Made by a program: the position numbers and the translations under genes. Below are positions 26,342 to 34,269 of a stretch of 34,269 nucleotides of DNA, one piece after another. Under the pieces are notes generated by a model. The model did not search any database. It saw nothing but the letters and a program-made list of their open reading frames with translations, and had not been told where the DNA came from. How positions within the stretch are numbered: the first letter of the stretch is position 1; every line of letters starts with the position of its first letter. Source of the DNA: Candidatus Magasanikbacteria bacterium CG1_02_41_34 (lineage in GTDB: Bacteria > Patescibacteriota > Patescibacteriia > Magasanikbacterales > UBA922); contig MNVD01000004.1 of the NCBI GenBank assembly GCA_001871445.1, positions 1 to 34,269 on the forward strand, read 5' to 3'.

Positions 26342-28360
26342 TTACACTTCAATCACTACAGGCAGAATCATCGGACGTTTCTGTGTTTTTGTAAACACAA
26401 ATTGTCCAATTTTATCTCGTACATCATTACGAATCTGATTTGTATCTGCCCATGTCTTTGGATCAGATGCGATAATCATCTTCTTCACTTTGTGACGGAT
26501 GTCTTCGATCAAATCTTTATTATCTTTCAAGAATACAAACCCACGTGAAATGATATCTGGATTTTGGATCAGCTTGCCAGTTTTTGATTCTACCGTTGCG
26601 ATCACGACCAGCATACCATCCTCTGCCAATACCTGTCGATCGCGGAGAACAACATTTTGTGAATCACTAATACCAAGACCATCAACAAAGACATAGTCAC
26701 TGTTTGCTTTTTCTTTCAATACTTTCAGTCCGTCTTTATCCATTTCAATAATAGAACCATTGTCTGGGACAATTGTTTTGTTTTCTGGATAACCGTGTTT
26801 TACCACAAGGCGTTGCGCTTCTTTGAGAAAGAAATGATTGCCATACACTGGCATAAAATAATCCGGCTTTACCTGATCGATCATGTCGATGATATCGCGA
26901 CGTGTTCCATGACCACTGACGTGTACATCCATTAGATCTCCGTGAATAACATTGTCACACTGACGATAAATATTATCTTTGAGACGTTGGATCGATCGTT
27001 CATTTCCTGGAATGACAGAGGACGAAAATACTACTGTATCATTTTTACGCAATTTTACACTGCGATGGTTGCCACTTGAGATACGATTCAAAACTGCATT
27101 TTCTTCTCCTTGCGCACCAGTACAAACAATAACAATTTTGTTTTCAGGAAAATCATCTGTATTGTGAACATCGATCAATGTTTCTTTTGCAGGTTTTACA
27201 TATCCGAGTTCGCGCGCAATTTCGATATTTTTTTTCATGCTGTAGCCATCGAGTGCCACTTTTTTGCCAAGTTTATTTGCCGCTTCGATGAGCCATTTGA
27301 CACGTTCTACTTGTGAAGAAAATGTTGCAATGATTATTCTTCCTGGTGCGTCTTTCAACAGATTGTACAAATTTTCATACAATTCTTCGTGTGTTGCATG
27401 ACGACCTTCTTTTAGCGCGCCGAGACTCTCGAGCATGAGCACACTTGGCCGTTTTTCTTTCAACAGCTGATCGTAGTGAACATGTGTATGATCATTGGCA
27501 TCACGTTCCATAGTCCAATCTCCTGGATGAAATACTGTTCCAACCGGTGTTTCAATAATCGTTCCCATCGCATCCATGATAGAATGTTCTACCTGAAAAA
27601 ATCCAATACGAAATTTTCCAAGACGAACACGATCTTGTATCGATTTTACAGTAATCGTTTTCAATTTTTTTGCGCTTCCTTTTTTGTAATCCTCCACACG
27701 ATCTTTGATCATGGCCAAAGTCAGTGGCATCGCGATGATCGGTGGGTACCCAAGTTTTTCAAGAAGAATTGGTGCTGCACCGATATGATCGAGATGACCA
27801 TGACTAAATACAACCCCTCGAATATTTTTTATTTTCTTTTCGAGATAACTCACATTTGGGATAATATAATCGATTCCAGGCATGTCATCTTCAGGAAACT
27901 GAAGTCCCATGTCCAAAATAACAATATCGTCTTCGTATTCGTAGATCACCATGTTTCGGCCTACTTCTTCTTGTCCGCCGATAGGAATAATACGAAACGT
28001 ACCTGCCTTGAGAGGTGGCACTTTTGAAGCTCCTGCTTTTGATGCATACCCAGTACCTGCAGGTTGAGATGGTCGTGCATTTGAATGTGAACCACCACTT
28101 CGTGATTGACGCGGTTGTTTGCCTGAAAATGTTTTCTTCTCGGCACTTGCCATGGGCCTTCCCATGAAGGCTGGTTTTTCAGTATGTTGCGTTGGTCTTC
28201 CTAAAAAAGATATTTTTTCAGTACTAGGCAATGGCTTTCCTGAATTTCTTCCTACAATTTTGTGCATAGACGTGCGGTGCGTTGCGGGAGTGCGACCAAT
28301 TGTTTTTGGCGCACGACCACGATGTTCGACCGATGTTGGCCGAGATGGGGCTTGTGTCAT
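26342..28360 (-). CDS. rnj: Ribonuclease J with disordered N-terminal extension
   Basis: GGQEEVGRNMVIYEYEDDIVILDMGLQFP, FSHGHLDHIGAAP, VHVSGHGTRRDI; start taken at MTQAPSRP. Confidence 0.92.
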   Translation of the reverse strand: MTQAPSRPTSVEHRGRAPKTIGRTPATHRTSMHKIVGRNSGKPLPSTEKISFLGRPTQHTEKPAFMGRPMASAEKKTFSGKQPRQSRSGGSHSNARPSQPAGTGYASKAGASKVPPLKAGTFRIIPIGGQEEVGRNMVIYEYEDDIVILDMGLQFPEDDMPGIDYIIPNVSYLEKKIKNIRGVVFSHGHLDHIGAAPILLEKLGYPPIIAMPLTLAMIKDRVEDYKKGSAKKLKTITVKSIQDRVRLGKFRIGFFQVEHSIMDAMGTIIETPVGTVFHPGDWTMERDANDHTHVHYDQLLKEKRPSVLMLESLGALKEGRHATHEELYENLYNLLKDAPGRIIIATFSSQVERVKWLIEAANKLGKKVALDGYSMKKNIEIARELGYVKPAKETLIDVHNTDDFPENKIVIVCTGAQGEENAVLNRISSGNHRSVKLRKNDTVVFSSSVIPGNERSIQRLKDNIYRQCDNVIHGDLMDVHVSGHGTRRDIIDMIDQVKPDYFMPVYGNHFFLKEAQRLVVKHGYPENKTIVPDNGSIIEMDKDGLKVLKEKANSDYVFVDGLGISDSQNVVLRDRQVLAEDGMLVVIATVESKTGKLIQNPDIISRGFVFLKDNKDLIEDIRHKVKKMIIASDPKTWADTNQIRNDVRDKIGQFVFTKTQKRPMILPVVIEV

Positions 28361-28478
28361 AAAAATAAGTACATGTGACAAACGCAATATCATGACTGCG
28401 CTGTCTGTATAAAAGGACATACACATGCATACCACCAAAAAAGCGGTATGCCATTGAAGAAAGATGTGTATATGTTTG

Positions 28479-28561
28479 TGCCGAAAGAGGGACTCGAACC
28501 CTCACACTCTTGCGAGCACATGCACCTGAAGCATGCGTGTATACCATTTCACCACTTCGGC
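28479..28561 (-). tRNA. tRNA-Leu (anticodon CAG), long variable arm
   Basis: RC GCCGAAGTGGTGAAATGGTATACACGCATGCTTCAGGTGCATGTGCTCGCAAGAGTGTGAGGGTTCGAGTCCCTCTTTCGGCA. Confidence 0.92.
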
Positions 28562-28623
28562 GTGGTTTTGGAAGAGAAGAAGAAGCAATAAGTACTACAC
28601 TCTACCACAGTGTAAAAATATTG

Positions 28624-30642
28624 TCAAGATCCAGCATGTCTATTCCACACTTTTTTTGTCTTGATAAACCACGATTCAATATTATTAAATCTATCTGCCG
28701 GATGAGAAATACGAGAAACATCAAAACCTTGCACGATATCACTCAATGCATAGGTGTACGTAGGCATATACAAAAATACGGCGGGTATATCATCTTGCAA
28801 CTGATCTTGAAATTTGATATACAATGCAATTTCAGCTTCACCATCGGTTGTTTCTCTCGCATCCTCCAATATACTATCAATCTCTTTATTTGAATACTGA
28901 CTCAAATTCAATCCAGGAAAATTTACCTGGCTCGAATGCCAAAAGGCATACTGATCAGGATCTTCACCAACAATCATGCCGTACAATAAGACATCATAAT
29001 TACGTTCTTTGAGTACTTGTTTTGAAATATCTTTTGCAGGTACCAAAGAAATATTGGTCACAATACCAAGTTCCTGCCACATACTCGCAACAATATGAGC
29101 TGCCTGGCTATACTCAGTCGTATCGCTCGTCACAATAGTCAACGTTACAATATGTTTATCATCATCGACTCGGTAAAATGGTTGCGCCAGATCAATACGT
29201 GTCTCAATGGCATCCTTCATTTGTTGCAACACATCTTCTGGAACATCAACAGTGCGCTCTTCCTTCACGCCTTCACCTTCTGGCGTGGAAGATACAGAGA
29301 CAAGAGATTCTTTATATCTCACGATCTCTTCATCAAGCAACATGGTTCTATATTCATCGACAGAAAGACGATCATAGGTTTTATCAAGAGTCTCATTTGC
29401 AGTGGCAATATCACACCGTTCTGTCTTTCGTTCTGGATCATACCCAGGAAAACCAGGTAATACAGGACTGTGAATAATTTGTCCTTCATTATCAAGGGTT
29501 TCTCTGAGTATACGTTCTTTATCAATACTACAAGAAAGCATTTTTCGTACATCAAGTTCTTTGAGAACCGTCGTGTGAGATTGATTAAACATGAGTGCAG
29601 TGTATTGTGGCAATTGTAACGTACGGAGTACCAAATGTTTACGTGCTACTTGGCTTCTCAAATCATATGGCACAAAGTGAAGTCCATCAACTTTCTTTTC
29701 TCGTAAATCTTGAATTGCCCCACCTGGTCCTGCGTACGCATTATAAAATGAAAAAACAAACTCTTTGATATACGGTGACTGTCGATACCATTCATCAAAT
29801 CGAGAAAGTTCATATCGAACAATTCGTCCACTATCATCCTTTAGCAATTTAGAAAATTTGTATGGCCCGGTACCAATTGGTTGTGTGTTTTTTGGTGAAA
29901 GTCGCAATTGTTCTGCAGATATCCCCTGCCATACATGCTCTGGCAGGATACCAACAGTAAGGGAAGAAGGAAATGCAGGAAATGGTTCAGCCAATGTAAA
30001 ACGAACCGTATATTCATCAAGCTTCTCAACTTTGATGCCTTGAAAACTTACAAGCAGCGGACTGTTGATCACAGGATCCTGAATCGCATCGAACGTAAAT
30101 ATCACATCATCTGCGGTGAACGGTTCTCCATCATGCCAATGAACATCTTGCTTCAAAGAAAACGTGTACACGAGCTTGTCCTCGCTAATTGCTGGCGGTG
30201 TTGTCGCAAGATCTGGGACGAGGTGCTGAAAATTGTCATGTCGCATCAACCCAGAATACACTAGACGAGTCAGATCAACATCAGTATCATTGGTCGAAGC
30301 AAAGAGTGGATTGATTCGTTGAGGGGAACCGACAACAGCTTCTGTATATCGTCCACCAACAGCAGGCACGGTCGTGAGGTGGGTAGACAAAAGAGTATAC
30401 CCAAACCACAAAAGCGAACACGCAAATACCACTCCTGAAAACATAAACAATCGTTTCTCGCGAACACTCAACAATCCAGGAAGCATGGCCCATTGTTTTA
30501 TCGATGGCGTTCGCTTTCCACGAAGAGACCGAATGAGTGTGACATCATGGTCGTGTGAAACAAGTGGTGTGACAACATGAGAACGCCCAACTTTTTTTTT
30601 GAGTGATTGAACAACGTTTTTCAAAAAAGAAATACTACGCAC
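28624..30642 (-). CDS. Peptide ABC transporter substrate-binding protein (SBP family 5), membrane anchored
   Basis: VPAVGGRYTEAVVGSPQRINPLFASTNDTDVDLTRLVYSGLM, VHWHDGEPFTADDVIFTFDAI, PIGTGPYKF; TGA stop. Confidence 0.92.
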   Translation of the reverse strand: MRSISFLKNVVQSLKKKVGRSHVVTPLVSHDHDVTLIRSLRGKRTPSIKQWAMLPGLLSVREKRLFMFSGVVFACSLLWFGYTLLSTHLTTVPAVGGRYTEAVVGSPQRINPLFASTNDTDVDLTRLVYSGLMRHDNFQHLVPDLATTPPAISEDKLVYTFSLKQDVHWHDGEPFTADDVIFTFDAIQDPVINSPLLVSFQGIKVEKLDEYTVRFTLAEPFPAFPSSLTVGILPEHVWQGISAEQLRLSPKNTQPIGTGPYKFSKLLKDDSGRIVRYELSRFDEWYRQSPYIKEFVFSFYNAYAGPGGAIQDLREKKVDGLHFVPYDLRSQVARKHLVLRTLQLPQYTALMFNQSHTTVLKELDVRKMLSCSIDKERILRETLDNEGQIIHSPVLPGFPGYDPERKTERCDIATANETLDKTYDRLSVDEYRTMLLDEEIVRYKESLVSVSSTPEGEGVKEERTVDVPEDVLQQMKDAIETRIDLAQPFYRVDDDKHIVTLTIVTSDTTEYSQAAHIVASMWQELGIVTNISLVPAKDISKQVLKERNYDVLLYGMIVGEDPDQYAFWHSSQVNFPGLNLSQYSNKEIDSILEDARETTDGEAEIALYIKFQDQLQDDIPAVFLYMPTYTYALSDIVQGFDVSRISHPADRFNNIESWFIKTKKVWNRHAGS

Positions 30643-30685
30643 ATGGACACGAGGACTTTACCACGCATTGCGTGGAAGACGCTAT

Positions 30686-30901
30686 TTAGAGAATGACAAG
30701 CACGAGAGAAAGAAGAAAAAAAGCAATAGAGATACCAATAGTTGCTCGGAACAGTACCAAATCGCTTCCTCGGCGAGTAGATGCTATACCACCACCTCCA
30801 CCAAATGCAGCACCAAGCCCAGCTCCCTGTTGCTGGAGCAAAATGACAACAATGAGGAGAATCCCCAAAACCATTTGAGCTATAGTGAGTAGAGTTTGCA
30901 T
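30686..30901 (-). CDS. secG: Preprotein translocase subunit SecG
   Basis: LLIVVILLQQQGAGLGAAFGGGGGIASTRRGSDLVLFRATI. Confidence 0.92.
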   Translation of the reverse strand: MQTLLTIAQMVLGILLIVVILLQQQGAGLGAAFGGGGGIASTRRGSDLVLFRATIGISIAFFLLSLVLVIL

Positions 30902-31092
30902 ATATATAAAAGTATAGGTGAAAAATAACGAATATTCAAGAGTGCCCAGAGATGGTATCATCCTCTCCTCAGAATGTCAATGTCTTCCAGGCACATTGCT
31001 CTTGACATATGTACTTCTCCATGATATAGTCCTGCCACAAAATTTCGTCCAAAAAATTTCCAATTTTAGCAGTCATTTCTCGAATTTTCACT

Positions 31093-31536
31093 ATGAAAAC
31101 AGACATTCACCCAAGCGTCCACCCAGTCATCTTTGTAGATACTTCATGTGGCGCAGAATTTATTACTCGATCTACATTAAAGTCAAAGGAGACACGTGAT
31201 ATTAATGGTGTTGAACATTATGTGATCAACATCGAAATCTCTAGTGCCTCACACCCATTCTTCACAGGAGAAGAACGATTTGTCGATACAGCAGGACGCG
31301 TTGACAAGTTTAAAGAAAAATTGGACCGCGTAGAAGCTGTAGCAAAAGAACGAAAAGGCAAAAAGGCAAAACGTGAAGCAAAAGTAGCTCTGAAAAAACA
31401 AGAAGAAAAAGAGAGGGCTCCTGCAAAAAAAGCAAAGCCAGTTGTTGAAGCTCCTGTTGAGACTCCGGAAGCAATAGAAATCCCAGTGGAAGCACCAGCA
31501 ACAGAAGTATCTGCAGACGACGCAACAGAAAAATAG
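31093..31536 (+). CDS. rpmE: 50S ribosomal protein L31 with Lys/Ala/Glu-rich C-terminal extension
   Basis: [29 protein letters not shown]...[25 protein letters not shown]. Confidence 0.93.
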   Translation: MKTDIHPSVHPVIFVDTSCGAEFITRSTLKSKETRDINGVEHYVINIEISSASHPFFTGEERFVDTAGRVDKFKEKLDRVEAVAKERKGKKAKREAKVALKKQEEKERAPAKKAKPVVEAPVETPEAIEIPVEAPATEVSADDATEK

Positions 31537-31552
31537 TTCTTCGTACGTAAAG

Positions 31553-31577
31553 ACAGACCATTCTTCGGTCTGTTTTT
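31553..31577 (+). terminator. Intrinsic terminator after rpmE
   Basis: acagaccattcttcggtctgttttt. Confidence 0.85.
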
Positions 31578-31627
31578 ATATAGAAAAATACCGTATCCTA
31601 TACCCAGTTTCCACTCTACAAAATTAT

Positions 31628-32689
31628 ATGAAACAAAAGTACCTCGATCTCAAAAAAGAATTTTTATCTCTCGAACAACAGCTCCAAAATTCAGCTGTGA
31701 TTGGTGATACAAAAAAACTAGCAGAGGTATCACAACGATATAGCGAAATCAAAGAAACTGTTGAGATTATTGAAAAACTTCAATCTGTTGAAACGAATAT
31801 CCCTGAAACAGAAGCAATGATAGCAGCAGAACAAGACGAAGACATGAAAACGATGGCAGAAGAAGAATTGTTCTCACTCAAAACAACGCAAGAAGAATTG
31901 GAACAAACGCTCACAAAACTCACCCGACCTATCGACCCCATGGATAAAAAAAATGTGATTGTCGAAATTCGTGCTGGCGCTGGTGGCGACGAAGCTGCCC
32001 AATTTGCAGCAGACCTTCTCCGGATGTACACACGCTACGCAGAAAGAAACAAATGGAAAGTAGAACTACTTGATGAAAGTCGCACAGAGCAAGGCGGATA
32101 CAAAGAAGTCGTTGTTACAATCAAAGGGCAGAACGTTTACCATGAAATGAAATACGAAATGGGCGTACACCGTGTACAACGTGTCCCAGACACCGAAAAA
32201 CAAGGGCGTATTCATACGTCAACAGCGAGTGTGGCCGTATTGCCAGAAGTAGAAGAAAAGGATATCCATGTCGATCCAGCAGACATCCGCGTTGATACCT
32301 ACTGTGCAGGAGGCAACGGTGGACAGAGCGTAAATACCACATACTCTGCGGTTCGTATGACTCACATACCTACAGGAATCGTCGCGCAATGCCAAGATGA
32401 AAAATCCCAAATAAAAAATCGTGCCAGCGCCATGAAAGTTCTCCTTGCACGTATCTACGAAGCAGAAGAGGCAAAACGAAAAGCAGCAGAAGATGAACAA
32501 CGAAATAACCAAATAGGAACAGGAGACCGTAGTGAAAAAATCCGTACCTACAACTATCCACAAGACCGCATCACTGATCATCGTATCAAAGAAAACTGGA
32601 ATAATATCCCAACTATTCTTGATGGCGATCTGAGTGATATTATAGAAAAACTTACATCTGCAGACTACGCTGAGATGGATGGCGTATAA
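31628..32689 (+). CDS. prfA: Peptide chain release factor 1
   Basis: [60 protein letters not shown]. Confidence 0.95.
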   Translation: MKQKYLDLKKEFLSLEQQLQNSAVIGDTKKLAEVSQRYSEIKETVEIIEKLQSVETNIPETEAMIAAEQDEDMKTMAEEELFSLKTTQEELEQTLTKLTRPIDPMDKKNVIVEIRAGAGGDEAAQFAADLLRMYTRYAERNKWKVELLDESRTEQGGYKEVVVTIKGQNVYHEMKYEMGVHRVQRVPDTEKQGRIHTSTASVAVLPEVEEKDIHVDPADIRVDTYCAGGNGGQSVNTTYSAVRMTHIPTGIVAQCQDEKSQIKNRASAMKVLLARIYEAEEAKRKAAEDEQRNNQIGTGDRSEKIRTYNYPQDRITDHRIKENWNNIPTILDGDLSDIIEKLTSADYAEMDGV

Positions 32690-32754
32690 GTGGTTTGTCG
32701 TGCATAATACGTAATACGTTATATCCGTTCACATTAGTTTAACCCGTTCACTTC

Positions 32755-33615
32755 GTGTTCCATTCTTCTTCGATCTCACAACTTCTGCAAAGCGCATCAA
32801 AAAACATAGATCGCCTTGATGCAGAATTACTCCTCGCTCACGTCCTCGATACACCACGTGCATTTTTGATTGCACACGGAGGTGAAAAAATTGGAAAATT
32901 GGCAACGTGGAAATTTCGTAGACTCATACAAAAAAGAAAACACAGTATGCCACTTGCCTATCTCACTGGTCAGAAAGAATTTTATGGCCTAAATTTTTTT
33001 GTAAACAAACACACATTGATTCCACGCCCAGATACAGAACTCATGGTGGAAAAGGTGTTGCAAGAAATCGATAAATCAAAAAATCAAAAAATCACTCTCA
33101 TTGATGTCGGGACAGGTACGGGATGTATCCCAATTTCTATTCTGCACACTATCCGTACATCAAGATTATCCATTATCCGTAAGTATTACGCAACAGATAT
33201 TTCAAGAAAAGTACTGAACATTGCAAAACAAAACGCAAACAAACACAACGTCAACATCACATGCAAACACGGCAACCTCCTAGAACCCCTTACCCAAGAA
33301 CTAAGAACTCTGAACTCTGAACTCATCATCACCTCAAACCTTCCATACCTCACCCAAACACAATTTGATGAAGAACCATCCATCCAGCACGAACCCCACT
33401 CAGCCCTCGTTGCTAAAAACAATGGCCTTGCACTGTACGAAGAGCTGCTCCGACAAATAAAAACCTATAACCTAAAACCTATAACCTATTTGGAAATCGA
33501 TCCGTCACAAACGCAAAAAATTTCTGTCATAATTTCAAACATCTTTCCAAAGGCAACCATAGATATAAAAAAAGATCTTTCAGGAAAAGATCGTGTGGTA
33601 AAAATCACGCTGTAA
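32755..33615 (+). CDS. prmC: Release factor glutamine methyltransferase (GTG start)
   Basis: LDAELLLAHVL, LTGQKEFYGLNF, LIPRPDTE, DVGTGTGCIPI, SNLPYL. Confidence 0.93.
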   Translation: MFHSSSISQLLQSASKNIDRLDAELLLAHVLDTPRAFLIAHGGEKIGKLATWKFRRLIQKRKHSMPLAYLTGQKEFYGLNFFVNKHTLIPRPDTELMVEKVLQEIDKSKNQKITLIDVGTGTGCIPISILHTIRTSRLSIIRKYYATDISRKVLNIAKQNANKHNVNITCKHGNLLEPLTQELRTLNSELIITSNLPYLTQTQFDEEPSIQHEPHSALVAKNNGLALYEELLRQIKTYNLKPITYLEIDPSQTQKISVIISNIFPKATIDIKKDLSGKDRVVKITL

Positions 33616-33681
33616 AAAAGAAAAGCCCACGGCGCAACAATGTGCGCCATGGACTGTAACAAAAGTCGCCACCTCAGACCA

Positions 33682-33960
33682 CTACAGGAAATACCTGCCG
33701 ATCAGAGCGAAAACTGCGTGCAGCCTATCATAGATGGATTGTTTCTTCCGCCAGTCAGAGGAATCGGTCGTCTGAAGTGCCGATTCCTGAGTCAGCATCG
33801 CGAGGAACGCTGGCGCTAGTTCATTCGGGACGAGCACACGGATGCTCAACACATGTGCACCATCCTCTACAGCCAGCGCCACGGTGACCCCTGGCGCAGT
33901 GACCGTCACACCGCCGACATCCTCGGAGGATGTATTACTCACTTTGGGTGCCTCTGCCAT
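33682..33960 (-). CDS. Small hypothetical protein
   Basis: MAEAPKVSNTSSEDVGGVTVTAPGVTVALAVEDGAHVLSIRVLVPNELAPAFLAML...; AAAGGAGAGG SD just upstream. Confidence 0.6.
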   Translation of the reverse strand: MAEAPKVSNTSSEDVGGVTVTAPGVTVALAVEDGAHVLSIRVLVPNELAPAFLAMLTQESALQTTDSSDWRKKQSIYDRLHAVFALIGRYFL

Positions 33961-34009
33961 GTCCCTCTCCTTTTGACTGAACACCGCGATTGGTTATATC
34001 AACAAAAAA

Positions 34010-34269
34010 GACTTAATGGACAAAACGGTCGGCTAAAAAGTGCAATTTGTGGCATAGTATAGAGAAAAAATAACTAAAAACTATGATCAATCATAAAAAA
34101 ATGCATATTTTGCAAGAAAATGATTGCGAAAAGAAATGGTCGCCGAAGGGGTGTGCAGATGTACAAATGTACACATTGTGAAAAATATTTTCAAAGTAAA
34201 CGAAGGCAACAAAAGACATCTATGCAATTATTTCGTGAGTATGTTTGGAAACGACAAACGTATACCGAC
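34010..34269 (+). mobile_element. 5' end of an IS element: left terminal inverted repeat 34010-34035 and zinc-ribbon transposase N-terminus
   Basis: TIR identical (inverted) to 72-97; frame 34096 reads KKCIFCKKMIAKRNGRRRGVQMYKCTHCEKYFQSKRRQQKTSMQLFREYVWKRQTYTD (CxxC...CxxC). Confidence 0.8.

Noticed and set aside
27476-28027. 183-aa plus-strand ORF opposite RNase J
   Set aside because: Antisense to conserved beta-CASP coding sequence; low-complexity shadow ORF.
32690-32754. Inverted/direct words (ataatacgtaatacgttat, ccgttcac x2) between prfA and prmC
   Set aside because: Short, imperfect and without terminator features; not separable from chance without a genome-wide count.
1-34269. UGA recoding (as in Gracilibacteria/Absconditabacteria)
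   Set aside because: Two credible genes end in TGA (the CPLC membrane protein near 12059 and the SBP near 28624) and conserved proteins read normally with the standard bacterial code.
1-34269. CRISPR array
   Set aside because: No regularly spaced direct repeats with unique spacers were seen; the Cas4-like domain at 17824 belongs to a DUF2779 fusion, not a cas locus.

Overview
This 34.3 kb window reads as a low-GC bacterial chromosome segment. The gene content and architecture (Fn3/beta-helix surface protein, CPR-style CxxC zinc-ribbon protein, compact housekeeping genes) suggest Patescibacteria/CPR, but that placement is an inference. Housekeeping genes recognised: rlmN, trpS, an aminotransferase, RNase J, secG, rpmE, prfA, prmC, tRNA-Asn(GTT) and tRNA-Leu(CAG). 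Accessory blocks: (i) a 1725-aa modular surface protein beside an LCP-family gene; (ii) a minus-strand copper/thiol cluster (HMA chaperone, HMA-TauE/SafE-cupredoxin fusion, CopA ATPase, DUF3105, two small Cys-motif membrane proteins, DUF411, DsbA-like thioredoxin); (iii) a minus-strand DNA-modification/nuclease block (Dam-type methylase, PD-(D/E)XK endonuclease, second methylase, DUF2779 Cas4-like/DEDD protein). Both window ends lie inside copies of the same insertion sequence: an identical 26-bp inverted repeat occurs at 72-97 and 34010-34035, with transposase 3' and 5' fragments. The strongest system-level candidate is the copper/thiol operon, followed by the nuclease/RM block with a perfect 20-bp palindrome in it. 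All family calls come from reading motifs; no searches were run.
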